NCBI GenBank assembly: GCA_030706605.1 | Contig: JAUZOE010000021.1 | Location: 1-64,000, forward strand | DNA from: Bacteroidota bacterium | Lineage (GTDB): Bacteria > Bacteroidota > Bacteroidia > Chitinophagales > Chitinophagaceae | DNA: 64,000 bases | Direction: 5' to 3' | Shown: in pieces, positions 1 to 9,457 of the stretch | Layout: each line of letters opens with the position of its first letter | How positions within the stretch are numbered: the first letter of the stretch is position 1 | Translations under genes and position numbers: made by a program | Notes under the pieces: generated by a model | What the model was told of the DNA's origin: nothing | What the model saw: only the letters and a program-made list of their open reading frames with translations | Databases searched by the model: none

Positions 1-337
1 AAAAAACTGCACCCCCTTTTTTCTAATCGCTTATCTTTAAAACAATTAGTATAATCAGGATTAAATAAGGATTGATAGGTCGGTATCATTATTAAAAATT
101 TGACTACAAAAATAAGGAAAGATGTGGGTACACGGTAGGTTTGCAGCGAGGACTATCTTTTCTAAATTAATAATCTTTTTTTGCAAAATAATAAATGTAT
201 AGAATTAATCCGTACTAGAAGGGCTGCTGTATTTCCATTCTTAAGACTTTGTAATAAACCCTGTTCAACGCACAGATACGCCAACACCACATTGCCTTAG
301 CTGCATATCTGCGAGAGTGGATCTTGCCTTTACGAAT
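1..337. other. Intergenic region at the left edge
   Basis: No gene was recognised here. The stretch is AT-rich, apart from one copy of a 95-bp repeat at 223-317. It lies 3' of the minus-strand hydrolase that ends at 338. No clear terminator hairpin with a U-tract is visible. Confidence 0.6.
223..317 (-). repeat. 95-bp direct repeat, copy 1
   Basis: This segment matches 2481-2575 at 88 of 95 positions with no gaps, counted by eye. It begins about 20 nt after the stop codon of the minus-strand S15 hydrolase. Copy 2 has the same orientation and a similar distance from its own upstream gene. One minus-strand frame is open through this copy, but the same frame in copy 2 has a TGA, so it is not a shared coding unit. 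It may be a dispersed intergenic repeat family or the remnant of a mobile element. Confidence 0.85.
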
Positions 338-2236
338 TCATTTCAAAACAGGCAAAATAATTTTTGAGGCATTCAATGCATCGTGGTAAATTTTTATATC
401 ACTCTTTATAAAATCTTTTATATCACAATGATAGATATCAACAAACTGCTGGGGGTTCCTGTCCACAAGAGGAAACCAACTGCTTTGTATCTGTACCATG
501 ATACGATGACCCTTTTTAAATTGATGAGCAACAGAAGGCAATTCAAATTTTACTTCCTCAATTTTCCCCGGAATAAAAGGAGCGGGCTTTTCAAAACTCT
601 TCCTGTAACGCCCACGAAAAACCTCTGCTCTTACCAGCATCTGGTAACCTCCCATTGGGTATGGATCCGGAACAATAGGATTCTCTTCTGCATAAATATT
701 TACATCATTATAACTCAAATAATCAGGATATACATCTATCACTTTAACCACAAAATCTGCATCTGTTGTTGATACGCTGGTCAATAAATCTGCAATTACA
801 TTCCCTGTAACCGTTGCATCTTTTGTCAAAGTATCTGTTTGAAAAACCAATACATCAGTCCTTTGTGATGCAAAGCGCTGGTCGTCCGTCATATAAGTTC
901 TGGTCCTGTTGAAATGCACAAAATCTTCATAAGGAACCGGTTTTGCAGGGTCGCTTATGTATTCACTAAAACTCTTTTCTGCGGCGGGTTTGGAAGTAGT
1001 CAGTTTGCCACCGGGTTGCAGGTACATGGTCTCATCTTCCTTATTTTTAGGTGGCCATTGGCTGAATGATCTCCATTCATTAGCTCCGGTAATAAAAATA
1101 TTAGCCTCTGCAATTTGCGAGATATCTCCTTTGCCCATTAAGAAATAATTAAAGAAGGGAATCTCAAAATGTTGTTGATAATATTCACTTGTATTGGAAC
1201 CAAACCGGATATTTCCGTGATGTGTTCCGTCATGATTCGCCCATTGCTCATGATACCAGGGGCCATCTACGATTTTATTAAAAGCTTTACCCAGATTATT
1301 TTGTTCTGCCGCTTTATAAGCATTCCATGCGCCCCAATCATCTTCGGCATCAAACATTCCACCAACCCACAACATGGCAGGATGCAGATTTTTTGTTGCA
1401 TTACGGGCATCACGTGCTTTCCACCACGCATCATAATTTGGATGAGCCATCAGGTCTTTCCAAAAAGCAATACTATCTCCCATGTATTTAGTAAGATTTT
1501 TTAAACTGCCTGCTTCAAGATAAAATTTGTAATTATCATGAATAGGATATCCAAGAGAGGTAGCAGGAACAGATACAGGTTTAGGATGAGGCACACCAAA
1601 GGCAAATCCTAATGCTGAATAAAAATCAAATGCATCCATTTGAAAAAACGCACCATTGTGGTGAAAGTCATCACCAATAAACCAATTGGTAACAGGGGCT
1701 TGCGGACTTACAGCTTTCAAAGCAGGATGGTTACTTGCTGCAGCCATTATAGAGTAAAAGCCCGGATATGAGATTCCAAATATCCCAACCTTTCCGTTGT
1801 TGTTTGGAATATTTTTTATAAGCCAATCTATTGCATCATAGGTATCACTTGCTTCATCTATCTCTTTTCCTTTTTTGTTAGCATTAAATGAACGCACATT
1901 TTCAAATTTACCCTCACTCATCCATCGTCCACGTACATCTTGCGTGACCATAATATAACCTTCTTTAAAATATTCTTTTTCATAGCTATCCCAGTAATCT
2001 CTAAAATTTTCCTCCCCATACGGCTGACAGGAATATGGCGTCCGGGTCATTAAAATGGGGTGTGACTCACTGTTACTCTTGGGAATATAAATAGAGGTAA
2101 ATAATCGTACGCCATCACGCATCGGAATATAGACTTCCTTTTTGGTATAGTTGTCTCTGATCCATACTGAATCCGCATTCTGTGCTATCGTGTTAACAGA
2201 GACAATGATGAAAAAGATAATAAGTAATTGTTTCAT
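338..2236 (-). CDS. Secreted CocE/NonD-type (S15 peptidase family) hydrolase
   Basis: This 632-aa alpha/beta hydrolase belongs to the X-Pro dipeptidyl-peptidase S15 / CocE group, which includes acyl esterases and alpha-amino-acid ester hydrolases. Residues 1-19 form a signal peptide ending in TIAQ, so the enzyme is exported. The nucleophile motif GISYPG places the catalytic serine near residue 156. An Asp in the FDAEDDW region and a His in GPWYHEQW fit the rest of the triad. The C-terminal third resembles the jelly-roll domain of this family. The frame is open upstream to 2263, but ATG 2236 places the signal peptide at the N terminus and is preferred. Substrate is unknown; peptide, amino-acid ester or acyl ester are all possible. 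The gene stands alone between two copies of a 95-bp repeat. Confidence 0.85.
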   Translation of the reverse strand: MKQLLIIFFIIVSVNTIAQNADSVWIRDNYTKKEVYIPMRDGVRLFTSIYIPKSNSESHPILMTRTPYSCQPYGEENFRDYWDSYEKEYFKEGYIMVTQDVRGRWMSEGKFENVRSFNANKKGKEIDEASDTYDAIDWLIKNIPNNNGKVGIFGISYPGFYSIMAAASNHPALKAVSPQAPVTNWFIGDDFHHNGAFFQMDAFDFYSALGFAFGVPHPKPVSVPATSLGYPIHDNYKFYLEAGSLKNLTKYMGDSIAFWKDLMAHPNYDAWWKARDARNATKNLHPAMLWVGGMFDAEDDWGAWNAYKAAEQNNLGKAFNKIVDGPWYHEQWANHDGTHHGNIRFGSNTSEYYQQHFEIPFFNYFLMGKGDISQIAEANIFITGANEWRSFSQWPPKNKEDETMYLQPGGKLTTSKPAAEKSFSEYISDPAKPVPYEDFVHFNRTRTYMTDDQRFASQRTDVLVFQTDTLTKDATVTGNVIADLLTSVSTTDADFVVKVIDVYPDYLSYNDVNIYAEENPIVPDPYPMGGYQMLVRAEVFRGRYRKSFEKPAPFIPGKIEEVKFELPSVAHQFKKGHRIMVQIQSSWFPLVDRNPQQFVDIYHCDIKDFIKSDIKIYHDALNASKIILPVLK

Positions 2237-2599
2237 AATCTTAAGTTGAATTGTAATATACAACTGAATCCTGTTTCTAAGTAGGGAATGCTGATTATGT
2301 CAAGCGCATTCCTAATTTGCAAAATTATTTAGCCACTTATTATTTTCAGTTTCCCCCCACTGTCGATATGTAGCAAAGCTTTTGTATGGCAGGGTATCTG
2401 TGCTTTCGAATACTTTATAAAATTAATGTGTCCGGCTTTATAATTTCTAAAAGTCCTTTACCTCCATAATAATCTATTGCGCTGCTGTATTTCCATTCTT
2501 CAGCCTTTGTAACAAACCCTATTCAATGCATAGATACTCCAACACCACATTGCCTTAGCTGCATATCTGCGAGAGGGGGTGCATATTGGCTGTAGCCAG
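2237..2599. other. Intergenic region between hydrolase and lipoprotein
   Basis: No gene is visible. It holds repeat copy 2 (2481-2575). A 7-bp inverted repeat, GGAATGC at 2285-2291 and GCATTCC at 2306-2312, lies about 50 nt upstream of the hydrolase start and could be a weak leader hairpin or a chance match. Confidence 0.5.
2481..2575 (-). repeat. 95-bp direct repeat, copy 2
   Basis: This is the second copy of the element at 223-317, with seven substitutions and no indels. It starts 24 nt after the stop codon of the minus-strand lipoprotein gene, in the same orientation relative to that gene as copy 1 is to the hydrolase. Similarity ends abruptly at both edges of the two copies. Confidence 0.85.
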
Positions 2600-3157
2600 T
2601 CAGAACGATATATCAAATAGTCCGTCAGTTATATTGATAGCTTGGGAACCTTGCGTATTTTTTAATGTCGCTTGAAAATTTCCTGAGAGAATTTTTTTAC
2701 TGAAATCATAGTAAGTCACAGTTAATGTTCCATTCAATGTGGAATCGGAATCATAATTTATCAAGTCTGGTGAATACAACAATGATATGACATTTTTTGA
2801 AGTATCATAAAAGCTACCTAGTTTATAAGTTTTATTTGTTGCTATTTGCGCTCTGTTAAATTTAATAAATACAGAACGTCCATAAGTGTAGCCCTTTTTG
2901 TCACAATCATTTATTGCAGTAATTCCTCCATCAAAATGAATTGCGTCAGAAAAGTAACTGGATGTTTGAAGTCGCCTAAGAGGTGATATTCCTCCTGTAG
3001 TTTTGCAAGGGATAAATTGAACCTTGTCAGCATACAACCCAAATGTATTTGCGCCAGTTGTTGTTGCGCTTGGAAAGCCACTTTGCTTATCTTTCTTGCA
3101 AGAATAAAATAAAATTGTAAGAATACAGGTTATCAATAAAAATGTTTTAAATTTCAT
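2600..3157 (-). CDS. Small lipoprotein of unknown function
   Basis: I do not recognise this 185-aa protein. It starts with a basic N terminus, a hydrophobic core and a lipobox ending at about Cys20 (FYSC, followed by KKDK), so it should be a lipid-anchored envelope protein. Downstream it is rich in Thr, Ser, Asn and Tyr with alternating hydrophobic residues, which suggests a beta-sandwich fold. It is followed by repeat copy 2 and has a separate 5' region; no operon partner is apparent. Confidence 0.6.
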   Translation of the reverse strand: MKFKTFLLITCILTILFYSCKKDKQSGFPSATTTGANTFGLYADKVQFIPCKTTGGISPLRRLQTSSYFSDAIHFDGGITAINDCDKKGYTYGRSVFIKFNRAQIATNKTYKLGSFYDTSKNVISLLYSPDLINYDSDSTLNGTLTVTYYDFSKKILSGNFQATLKNTQGSQAINITDGLFDISF

Positions 3158-3336
3158 AAGGTTAAATTTTGCTTACAGCCAACATTTGTATTTAATCTAA
3201 AAATACGCTATTCAATTTAGCAAAACAATTTTGTTTATCCCTTCTTTTTCAAACAATTATCAAACAAAACGCGGTTGCCTTACCAGTACACAAATACACC
3301 TTCGTAAAGCATAGCAACGCAGAAAGCGCACCCGTA

Positions 3337-3366
3337 AAATAAAAAAAGACCGCCGGGGCGGTCTTT
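3337..3366 (-). terminator. Rho-independent terminator of sucC
   Basis: Arms at 3345-3354 and 3357-3366 form a stem of about 9 bp (AAAGACCGC with GCGGTCTTT) and a 4-nt loop. On the minus strand it is followed by a run of seven T (3341-3347) and further T-rich sequence. It lies about 60 nt after the sucC stop. Confidence 0.85.
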
Positions 3367-3425
3367 ACAATAAAAAACTTTTATAGAGAATGTTAAGCGG
3401 CTATCCTACTGAAAACATCTCTTGC

Positions 3426-4637
3426 TTATGCCACAGCCTTATTCACCAGGTCTGCAGCTTCGCTCAATAAAATCGCGGATTCTACTTTCAATCCACTTTT
3501 ATCTATCAGATCTTTAGCTACTTCAGCATTGGTGCCCTGCAGGCGTACAATGATGGGAATTTCAATGTTGCCTATTGACTGGTATGCGTCTATAACACCC
3601 TGGGCTACACGATCGCAGCGAACTATGCCGCCAAAAATATTAATCAGGATCGCTTTTACTTTCGGGTCTTTTAATATAATTCTGAATCCGGCTTCCACAG
3701 TTTGTGCATTGGCAGTGCCGCCTACGTCCAAAAAGTTGGCAGGTTCGCCGCCGCTCAGTTTTATCATATCCATGGTAGCCATAGCAAGACCGGCGCCGTT
3801 TACCATGCAACCCACATTGCCGTCCAGTTTTACAAAATTCAGGTTGTGTTTAGCTGCTTCTACTTCTGTAGGATCTTCTTCACTCACGTCGCGTAGGGTA
3901 GCAATATCAGGATGGCGCATTAGGGCATTGTCATCAATATTCATTTTACAATCCACTGCAATTAATTTACTGTCGCTTGTTTTAAACATGGGATTGATCT
4001 CAAGCATGCTGCAATCTAACCCTACATAAGCGTTATATAAATTGGTGACAAACTTTACACAGCTTTTTAGAGAACTGCCGCTTAATCCGAGGTTGAAAGC
4101 AATTTTCCTGGCCTGGAAAGAAGCCAGTCCATCGCCGGGATGTACCCATTCTTTAAATATTTTTTCAGGAGTATCATGTGCTACATCTTCTATATTGACA
4201 CCGCCTTCTGTGCTGTACATGATCACATTTTTACCTTTTGACCTGTCAAGCAAAATCGATAAATAAAATTCTTTTACAGGTTCTGTACCTTCATAATATA
4301 CATCCTGCGCCACAAGAATTTTATTGACCAGTTTACCAGCTTCACCGGTTTGTATGGTTACTAATGTGCCACCCAAAATATTTTCAGCAATTGTTTTTAC
4401 TTGTTCTGCATTTTTAGCAACGGCCACACCTTTTTGTTCGGTTCCTTTTATTTTTCCTTTTCCTCTTCCTCCTGCATGTATTTGCGCCTTAATCACCGCA
4501 AACTTGCTTCCATACTGACTATTAATAAAACGATACGCTTCTTCAGCTTCTGTAACGGTGCTGCAGGCGATTCCTTCCTGCACAGGAACATTAAATCTTT
4601 TCAATAATTCTTTTGCCTGGTATTCGTGTAAATTCAT
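3426..4637 (-). CDS. sucC: Succinyl-CoA synthetase (ADP-forming) beta subunit
   Basis: SucC pairs with SucD to convert succinyl-CoA, ADP or GDP and phosphate to succinate, CoA and NTP in the TCA cycle. The 403 residues match the usual length. The N terminus MNLHEYQAK starts the ATP-grasp domain, with the HAGGRGKGK nucleotide-binding stretch near residues 55-63. LEINPM and later Asp residues bind Mg and nucleotide. The C-terminal ligase domain carries VNGAGLAMATMD, LDVGGTA and the FGGIVRCD loop. No sucD lies next to it, so the alpha subunit must be encoded elsewhere. A strong terminator follows, and the upstream gene (punA) is divergent, so this is a single-gene transcript. Confidence 0.97.
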   Translation of the reverse strand: MNLHEYQAKELLKRFNVPVQEGIACSTVTEAEEAYRFINSQYGSKFAVIKAQIHAGGRGKGKIKGTEQKGVAVAKNAEQVKTIAENILGGTLVTIQTGEAGKLVNKILVAQDVYYEGTEPVKEFYLSILLDRSKGKNVIMYSTEGGVNIEDVAHDTPEKIFKEWVHPGDGLASFQARKIAFNLGLSGSSLKSCVKFVTNLYNAYVGLDCSMLEINPMFKTSDSKLIAVDCKMNIDDNALMRHPDIATLRDVSEEDPTEVEAAKHNLNFVKLDGNVGCMVNGAGLAMATMDMIKLSGGEPANFLDVGGTANAQTVEAGFRIILKDPKVKAILINIFGGIVRCDRVAQGVIDAYQSIGNIEIPIIVRLQGTNAEVAKDLIDKSGLKVESAILLSEAADLVNKAVA

Positions 4638-4767
4638 ATAAAAAAATTTTTGCGAAGATAAAGTCTAAATCCTAAATGGAATTATGAAACCTTCCCAATT
4701 TATTTTTTGTTCCTTTTCATAGCGATCTTTTGAAGTTCTTTATAAACCTTCTAACATTATCTTCGCA

Positions 4768-4775
4768 TACCTTTG
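4768..4775 (+). promoter_or_regulatory. Putative -7 promoter element of punA
   Basis: TACCTTTG matches the Bacteroidota -7 consensus TAnnTTTG and lies 23 nt upstream of the punA ATG. No clear -33 TTG was found at the usual spacing. Confidence 0.5.
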
Positions 4776-4798
4776 GACATTATTTTTAAAATTTGCTT

Positions 4799-5611
4799 AT
4801 GCTCAAACAAATTTATGAGGCGGTTGAATTTATTAAATCTAAATATGATACCAAACCTTCCGTAGGAATTGTATTGGGCAGTGGCCTCGGAAGTTTTACC
4901 GATGAAATAGAAATTGAGTATGAAATTCCTTATGCGGCTATTTCTCATTTCCCTGTGAGTACTGTAGAGGGGCATAGTGGCAAATTAATTTTTGGAAATT
5001 TATCCGGCAAAAAAGTAGTGGTCATGTCGGGGCGTTTTCACTACTATGAAGGTTATACTGCGGAGGAAGTAGTTTTTCCGATAAGGGTTTTGAAGTTCCT
5101 GGGAATAGAAACTTTGTTGATCAGCAATGCCGCCGGTGGGATGAATACTACTTACAAAGTAGGCGATTTAATGATCATTAAAGATCATATCAGTTTGTTT
5201 ACCCATAATCCGTTGATTGGGAAAAACGAAAGCGACCTGGGTTCCAGGTTTCCAGACATGAGTGAGCCTTATAAAAATTACCTGGTCACTAAAGCCCGGC
5301 AAATAGCCGCGGAAAATAATATCAATTTAAAAGAAGGTGTTTATGTAGGGGTTACAGGGCCTTCTTTTGAAACAAGGGCTGAATATAAAATGCTGAACAT
5401 ATTGGGTGCCGATGCTGTGGGAATGAGCACAGTGCAGGAAGTAATAGCCGCAGTGCACATGGGATTGCCGGTTTTTGCCATGAGTGTCATCACTGATATT
5501 GGCATCAGGGAAGAGGATAATACGATAACTCATGAGGATGTGCTATGGGCCGCTAAAGATGCGGAACCCAAACTTACTTTATTATTTAAAAAATTAATTG
5601 CGCGGTTATAA
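4799..5611 (+). CDS. punA: Purine nucleoside phosphorylase
   Basis: This 270-aa enzyme cleaves purine nucleosides with phosphate to the base and ribose-1-phosphate (purine salvage). It is the trimeric PNP/MTAP type: GSGLGSF near residue 24 (phosphate loop), GHSGKLIFG, MSGRFHYYEGY, NAAGGMN and the purine-site segment GMSTVQEV followed by HMGLPVFAMSVITD. An in-frame TTG lies two codons upstream at 4793, but ATG 4799 gives the usual N terminus and is chosen. It is divergent from sucC. The downstream porin starts 12 nt after its stop, so the two may be co-transcribed. Confidence 0.93.
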   Translation: MLKQIYEAVEFIKSKYDTKPSVGIVLGSGLGSFTDEIEIEYEIPYAAISHFPVSTVEGHSGKLIFGNLSGKKVVVMSGRFHYYEGYTAEEVVFPIRVLKFLGIETLLISNAAGGMNTTYKVGDLMIIKDHISLFTHNPLIGKNESDLGSRFPDMSEPYKNYLVTKARQIAAENNINLKEGVYVGVTGPSFETRAEYKMLNILGADAVGMSTVQEVIAAVHMGLPVFAMSVITDIGIREEDNTITHEDVLWAAKDAEPKLTLLFKKLIARL

Positions 5612-5623
5612 GCAATCAAGTGC

Positions 5624-7714
5624 ATGGTTATCTTACAAAAAATATGTTATCGTTTACGCCTGGTCAAAAAATCAGTGCTTGTATTGATTTTAATGATTTG
5701 TGCGCATCTTTCTTATTCACAATTACCCAGGATAGGACAGGGATTAGGAAATCTTAAAAGCGCTGTAGGGTCACAGAATACCAGGGGAAGGTCAGATACT
5801 TCTTCTCCTTCTTCTTCTACTATGGGTTTTGAACATCGGGATGATGCTGCTGACTCTATAACGATTTCATACCGTTATCTTGACTCATTGAAAAGCGATT
5901 TCCTGGATTCCACGATAGACGATTTTAATAAAGTGTATACGGTTCCTCCCAATTATGTTACTTTAGGAAATAATGGCAACGCAGCTTACCCTGTTTTATT
6001 TACCCCTTTCCTGAAGGCTGGATGGGATGCGGGTTTTCATGCATTCGATGCCTATAAATATACTATTGAAAATACGGAGTTTTATAAAACAACCCGTCCA
6101 TTTACTCAATTAAGTTATTTCCTTGCATCGGGTAAAGAGCAGGTAGTGAAAGTGTTGCAAACACAAAATATAAAACCCAATTGGAATGCTGGTATTGACT
6201 ATCGCCTGATTTCCTCACCCGGATTTTTTCAAACACAAAATACCAATCATAACAACTATAGATTTTTTAGCAATTACCAGGGGAAAAGAAAAAGATATTC
6301 ATCCTACCTGGTCTTGTTAGGGAATAAATTTTCTTCATCAGAAAACGGGGGAATCATGGATGATTCACTGTTGAAGGACCCTGGCAATAAAAAAAGATTT
6401 ACTGTTCCTGTAAATCTTGGTGGCGATGTGCAAACGACTTTCAATGTTTTTTCGACCAAGTTGAATACCGGTAATCAATATAGCAATTTTACTGCTTTTT
6501 TCAGGCAGAGTTATGATTTGGGTATTAAAGATTCTATCATCATCAATGACAGTACTACTAACTATTTATTTTATCCTAAATTACGTTTTCAACATACGAT
6601 CAGCTACACCTCTTCTTCTTATAAATTTAAAGACACATTGAGCAGCCCGGTTTTTGCCCAAACTGATTCTGCATTCTTTAAGGACCGATATGATACTACA
6701 CTAAACCCGGCGAACGGATTGAATTTTTCTGTTCAGGATAAATGGAAATTTGTTTCCAATGATTTTGTCATCAGGCAATTTCCGGAGACAAAAAATCCGG
6801 GCCAATATATAGAAGCGGGATTAAGGGTTGAAAATTTTTCCGGATATTTTTATTCCGGGAAAAAGAATTTTTATAATGTGGTTTTGCATGGCGAATACAG
6901 GAATAAAACCAGGAACCAAAAATGGGATGCGCTTGTAAACGGTGAGTTTTATGCAACGGGCCTCAATGCAGCAGACTTTAATATGTATGCTAATCTTACC
7001 CGTTTTTTAAATAAAAAATTAGGAGATGTCCAGGTTTCTTTTCAGAATGTGAACCGGTCGCCATCTTATATTTATGCAGGAAATTCTTCTTTCAATTTTG
7101 ATAATAATTCAATTACCAAAAAAGAAAACATCACTGTGTTGACAGCAACGGCCAATAACCCAAAATTCAGACTAATGGCCAGGAATATTTCAATTGCTAA
7201 TTATACTTATTTTAAAAATTTTTACCAGGCCGATCAATTTAATGGATTGGTAAATATTACCCAGTTTACGGCTTCCACCAAAAATAAAATAATAGGCCAT
7301 CTTAATTTATATAGTGATTTTATAGTGCAACAAACTGCTGGAAATAATCCGGTGAAGGTACCTTTGCTTTATACCCGTCAAAGGCTTGCACTAGAAGGGT
7401 TATTTTTCAAAAACTTAAATTTAAGTACAGGTCTTGAAGTAAAATATAATACGCCTTACAAAGCCTATAATTATTCGCCTGTTATGGGTAAATTTTTCCC
7501 GCAGGACAGTATTACCATTACCAATTTACCAGAAGTGAATTTGTTTTTTAATTTCAGGATAAAATCATTTTCTGCTTTTATCAGAATGGAAAATCTCAAT
7601 ACGGTTGATGTTACTCATGGGTTTGGATTTACTAATAATAATTTTGCTGCGCCATTATATCCTACACCTGGCTTTCTTTTTAGATTTGCCATTCAATGGC
7701 GGTTTGTCAATTAA
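5624..7714 (+). CDS. Putative outer-membrane porin (Porin_10 type)
   Basis: This 696-aa protein has an N-terminal hydrophobic export signal ending near residue 32 (AHLSYSQ). Its body is dominated by alternating aromatic and polar residues, as in a large beta-barrel, and it ends in ...FAIQWRFVN. Composition and layout match the Bacteroidota putative porin family (Porin_10), which has no assigned substrate. It begins 12 nt after punA, so a role in nucleoside or small-solute passage is conceivable, but only from position. An early Ser/Thr-rich segment (about residues 50-70) precedes the barrel. Confidence 0.75.
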   Translation: MVILQKICYRLRLVKKSVLVLILMICAHLSYSQLPRIGQGLGNLKSAVGSQNTRGRSDTSSPSSSTMGFEHRDDAADSITISYRYLDSLKSDFLDSTIDDFNKVYTVPPNYVTLGNNGNAAYPVLFTPFLKAGWDAGFHAFDAYKYTIENTEFYKTTRPFTQLSYFLASGKEQVVKVLQTQNIKPNWNAGIDYRLISSPGFFQTQNTNHNNYRFFSNYQGKRKRYSSYLVLLGNKFSSSENGGIMDDSLLKDPGNKKRFTVPVNLGGDVQTTFNVFSTKLNTGNQYSNFTAFFRQSYDLGIKDSIIINDSTTNYLFYPKLRFQHTISYTSSSYKFKDTLSSPVFAQTDSAFFKDRYDTTLNPANGLNFSVQDKWKFVSNDFVIRQFPETKNPGQYIEAGLRVENFSGYFYSGKKNFYNVVLHGEYRNKTRNQKWDALVNGEFYATGLNAADFNMYANLTRFLNKKLGDVQVSFQNVNRSPSYIYAGNSSFNFDNNSITKKENITVLTATANNPKFRLMARNISIANYTYFKNFYQADQFNGLVNITQFTASTKNKIIGHLNLYSDFIVQQTAGNNPVKVPLLYTRQRLALEGLFFKNLNLSTGLEVKYNTPYKAYNYSPVMGKFFPQDSITITNLPEVNLFFNFRIKSFSAFIRMENLNTVDVTHGFGFTNNNFAAPLYPTPGFLFRFAIQWRFVN

Positions 7715-8122
7715 AAGCATAAACAATATTGTATCAACATTTATGGACAAAGAGAATTTTTTGCAATTTGCAAGGGTAAATATTTATTGAATTGAAACCG
7801 GGAAACAGGAGTTTCTCTTACTGAGGTGTGTCTACAGCATAGTACAGGACAGTTTAAAAAATGGTACAGAATAAATTTACCTCATTAAAATAATTATTTA
7901 CTAACATTGCATTTGAATTTTGCTTGAATTCTAATCAAGAGGTTTCGTGTATATTTTATGACTGCTTTACATGAAATTGAATTTTGAATAGGAAAAGTAC
8001 TTGTTTTTAAATTAAAAGATAACATTGATATTTATTTCATTTTTTTATTTACTCAATAAAAAAGTATTCTATGATAAATAATTAATGTTAAAATCGGATT
8101 TGATAACTTTTGAAAGAGACCA
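7715..8122. other. 408-nt intergenic region before the sugar cluster
   Basis: AT-rich, with no gene recognised; only tiny ORFs are present. It should contain the terminator of the porin and the promoter of the cluster that starts at 8123. No strong hairpin with a U-tract was seen. A near match to the -7 element (TAACTTTTG, one base too long) lies just before 8123 and is not claimed. Confidence 0.5.
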
Positions 8123-9271
8123 ATGAATAAGTATTGTCTATTTTTTATAATTCTTTGTTTTTTTTCTTTATTATCTTTTCAGGGAATTTCCCAATTAAGA
8201 TTCCAGAAACAAATGATTGCCGCTGAAAGCTATGAATCCGTTAATGTATTTGATGTTAATAACGATGGTAAGCCAGATATTGTTTCGGGAGCGTTTTGGT
8301 ATGAAGGCCCTGAATTTAAAGAGAAGCATTTTATCGGTATGATGAATCGAACCGGTAACGGAGAATATTGGGATGATTTTGCTACTATACCAATGGATGT
8401 GAATGGGGATGGGAAAATGGACTTTATAAGTGGTGACTGGTTTACCAAAGAAATCTGGTGGTGGGAAAATCCGGGAAATAATAAAGCATGGAAAAAACAT
8501 ATTATTGATACTACCGGAAATGTCGAAACGATCAGGGCATGGGATGTAGACGGAGATGGAACCATGGAAATTGTTCCAAACAATCCAGGTTTGCCCTTGA
8601 AATATTTTAAATTACTAAAGGACGCCCAGGGGAAACCAACAGGGAAGTTTTTAAAAGTGGTTGTTGCTCCTGTTCAGGGACATGGCTTAGGCTTTGGAGA
8701 TATTAATGGTGACGGACGTGGCGATTTTGTGGTAAGTGATGGATGGTTGGAAGCACCTGCTGATCTTGCAAAAGGGAAATGGTTGCTTCACAAGGAGTTT
8801 AATCTGGGGACAGCCAGCGTTCCTATACTGGTAGAAGATGTAAATGGTGATGGAAAAATGGATATGATAGTTGGACAGGCACATGATTACGGTCTTGATT
8901 GGTATGAACAAAAGGTAGATCAATCCGGAAACCGAATTTGGGTAAAACATTCCATTGATCCGTTTAATTCACAATATCATACCATGGAATGGTGCGATAT
9001 TGATAATGACGGGAAAATGGAGTTAATTACAGGTAAGCGTTACCGGGCACACAATGGAAGAGATCCCGGAGGTAATGATTTACTGGGACTCTATTATTAT
9101 AAATGGAACGGGGAATCATTTACTAAAAACGTTATTAGTTATGGTCCTTTGGGAGAAGGAAAAGGCACTGGTCTCTTTTTTTCTATTGCGGACTTACATA
9201 ATACCGGGAGGAAAGATATTATAGTGGCTGGAAAAGACGGGCTTTATGTTTTTTATAATGAAGGTCGATAA
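8123..9271 (+). CDS. Secreted FG-GAP/VCBS-repeat protein
   Basis: This 382-aa protein has a signal peptide (residues 1-23, ending in QGISQ). About seven FG-GAP/VCBS repeats follow, each with a calcium-binding DxNxDGxxD core: DVNNDGKPD, DVNGDGKMD, DVDGDGTME, DINGDGRGD, DVNGDGKMD, DIDNDGKME and a degenerate DLHNTGRKD. These should fold into a seven-bladed beta-propeller. Such proteins often accompany secreted dehydrogenases and glycoside-active enzymes; here it is the first gene of the 3-keto-sugar cluster, 186 nt before a haem protein with its own propeller. It may bind substrate or have an uncharacterised lyase or hydrolase role; sequence alone does not decide. Confidence 0.8.
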   Translation: MNKYCLFFIILCFFSLLSFQGISQLRFQKQMIAAESYESVNVFDVNNDGKPDIVSGAFWYEGPEFKEKHFIGMMNRTGNGEYWDDFATIPMDVNGDGKMDFISGDWFTKEIWWWENPGNNKAWKKHIIDTTGNVETIRAWDVDGDGTMEIVPNNPGLPLKYFKLLKDAQGKPTGKFLKVVVAPVQGHGLGFGDINGDGRGDFVVSDGWLEAPADLAKGKWLLHKEFNLGTASVPILVEDVNGDGKMDMIVGQAHDYGLDWYEQKVDQSGNRIWVKHSIDPFNSQYHTMEWCDIDNDGKMELITGKRYRAHNGRDPGGNDLLGLYYYKWNGESFTKNVISYGPLGEGKGTGLFFSIADLHNTGRKDIIVAGKDGLYVFYNEGR

Positions 9272-9457
9272 TTCGACTTGAAGTTTTAAAAAAAGAGGTA
9301 CCTATCTATATTATTAGAAAATTGATGACGATTGTTTGACTTCCCCTTGGAAAGGAAAATTGTTAATTCAAATTGGTTGGTAAAATGCAATGATTTTGTG
9401 CTAAGTAAAATTAGTTGAGTATTTATATTATATAATCTTTTAAACAATTATTATTAC

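Noticed and set aside
4793-4798. TTG start for purine nucleoside phosphorylase
   Set aside because: An ATG two codons later gives the normal N terminus and better start-codon preference.
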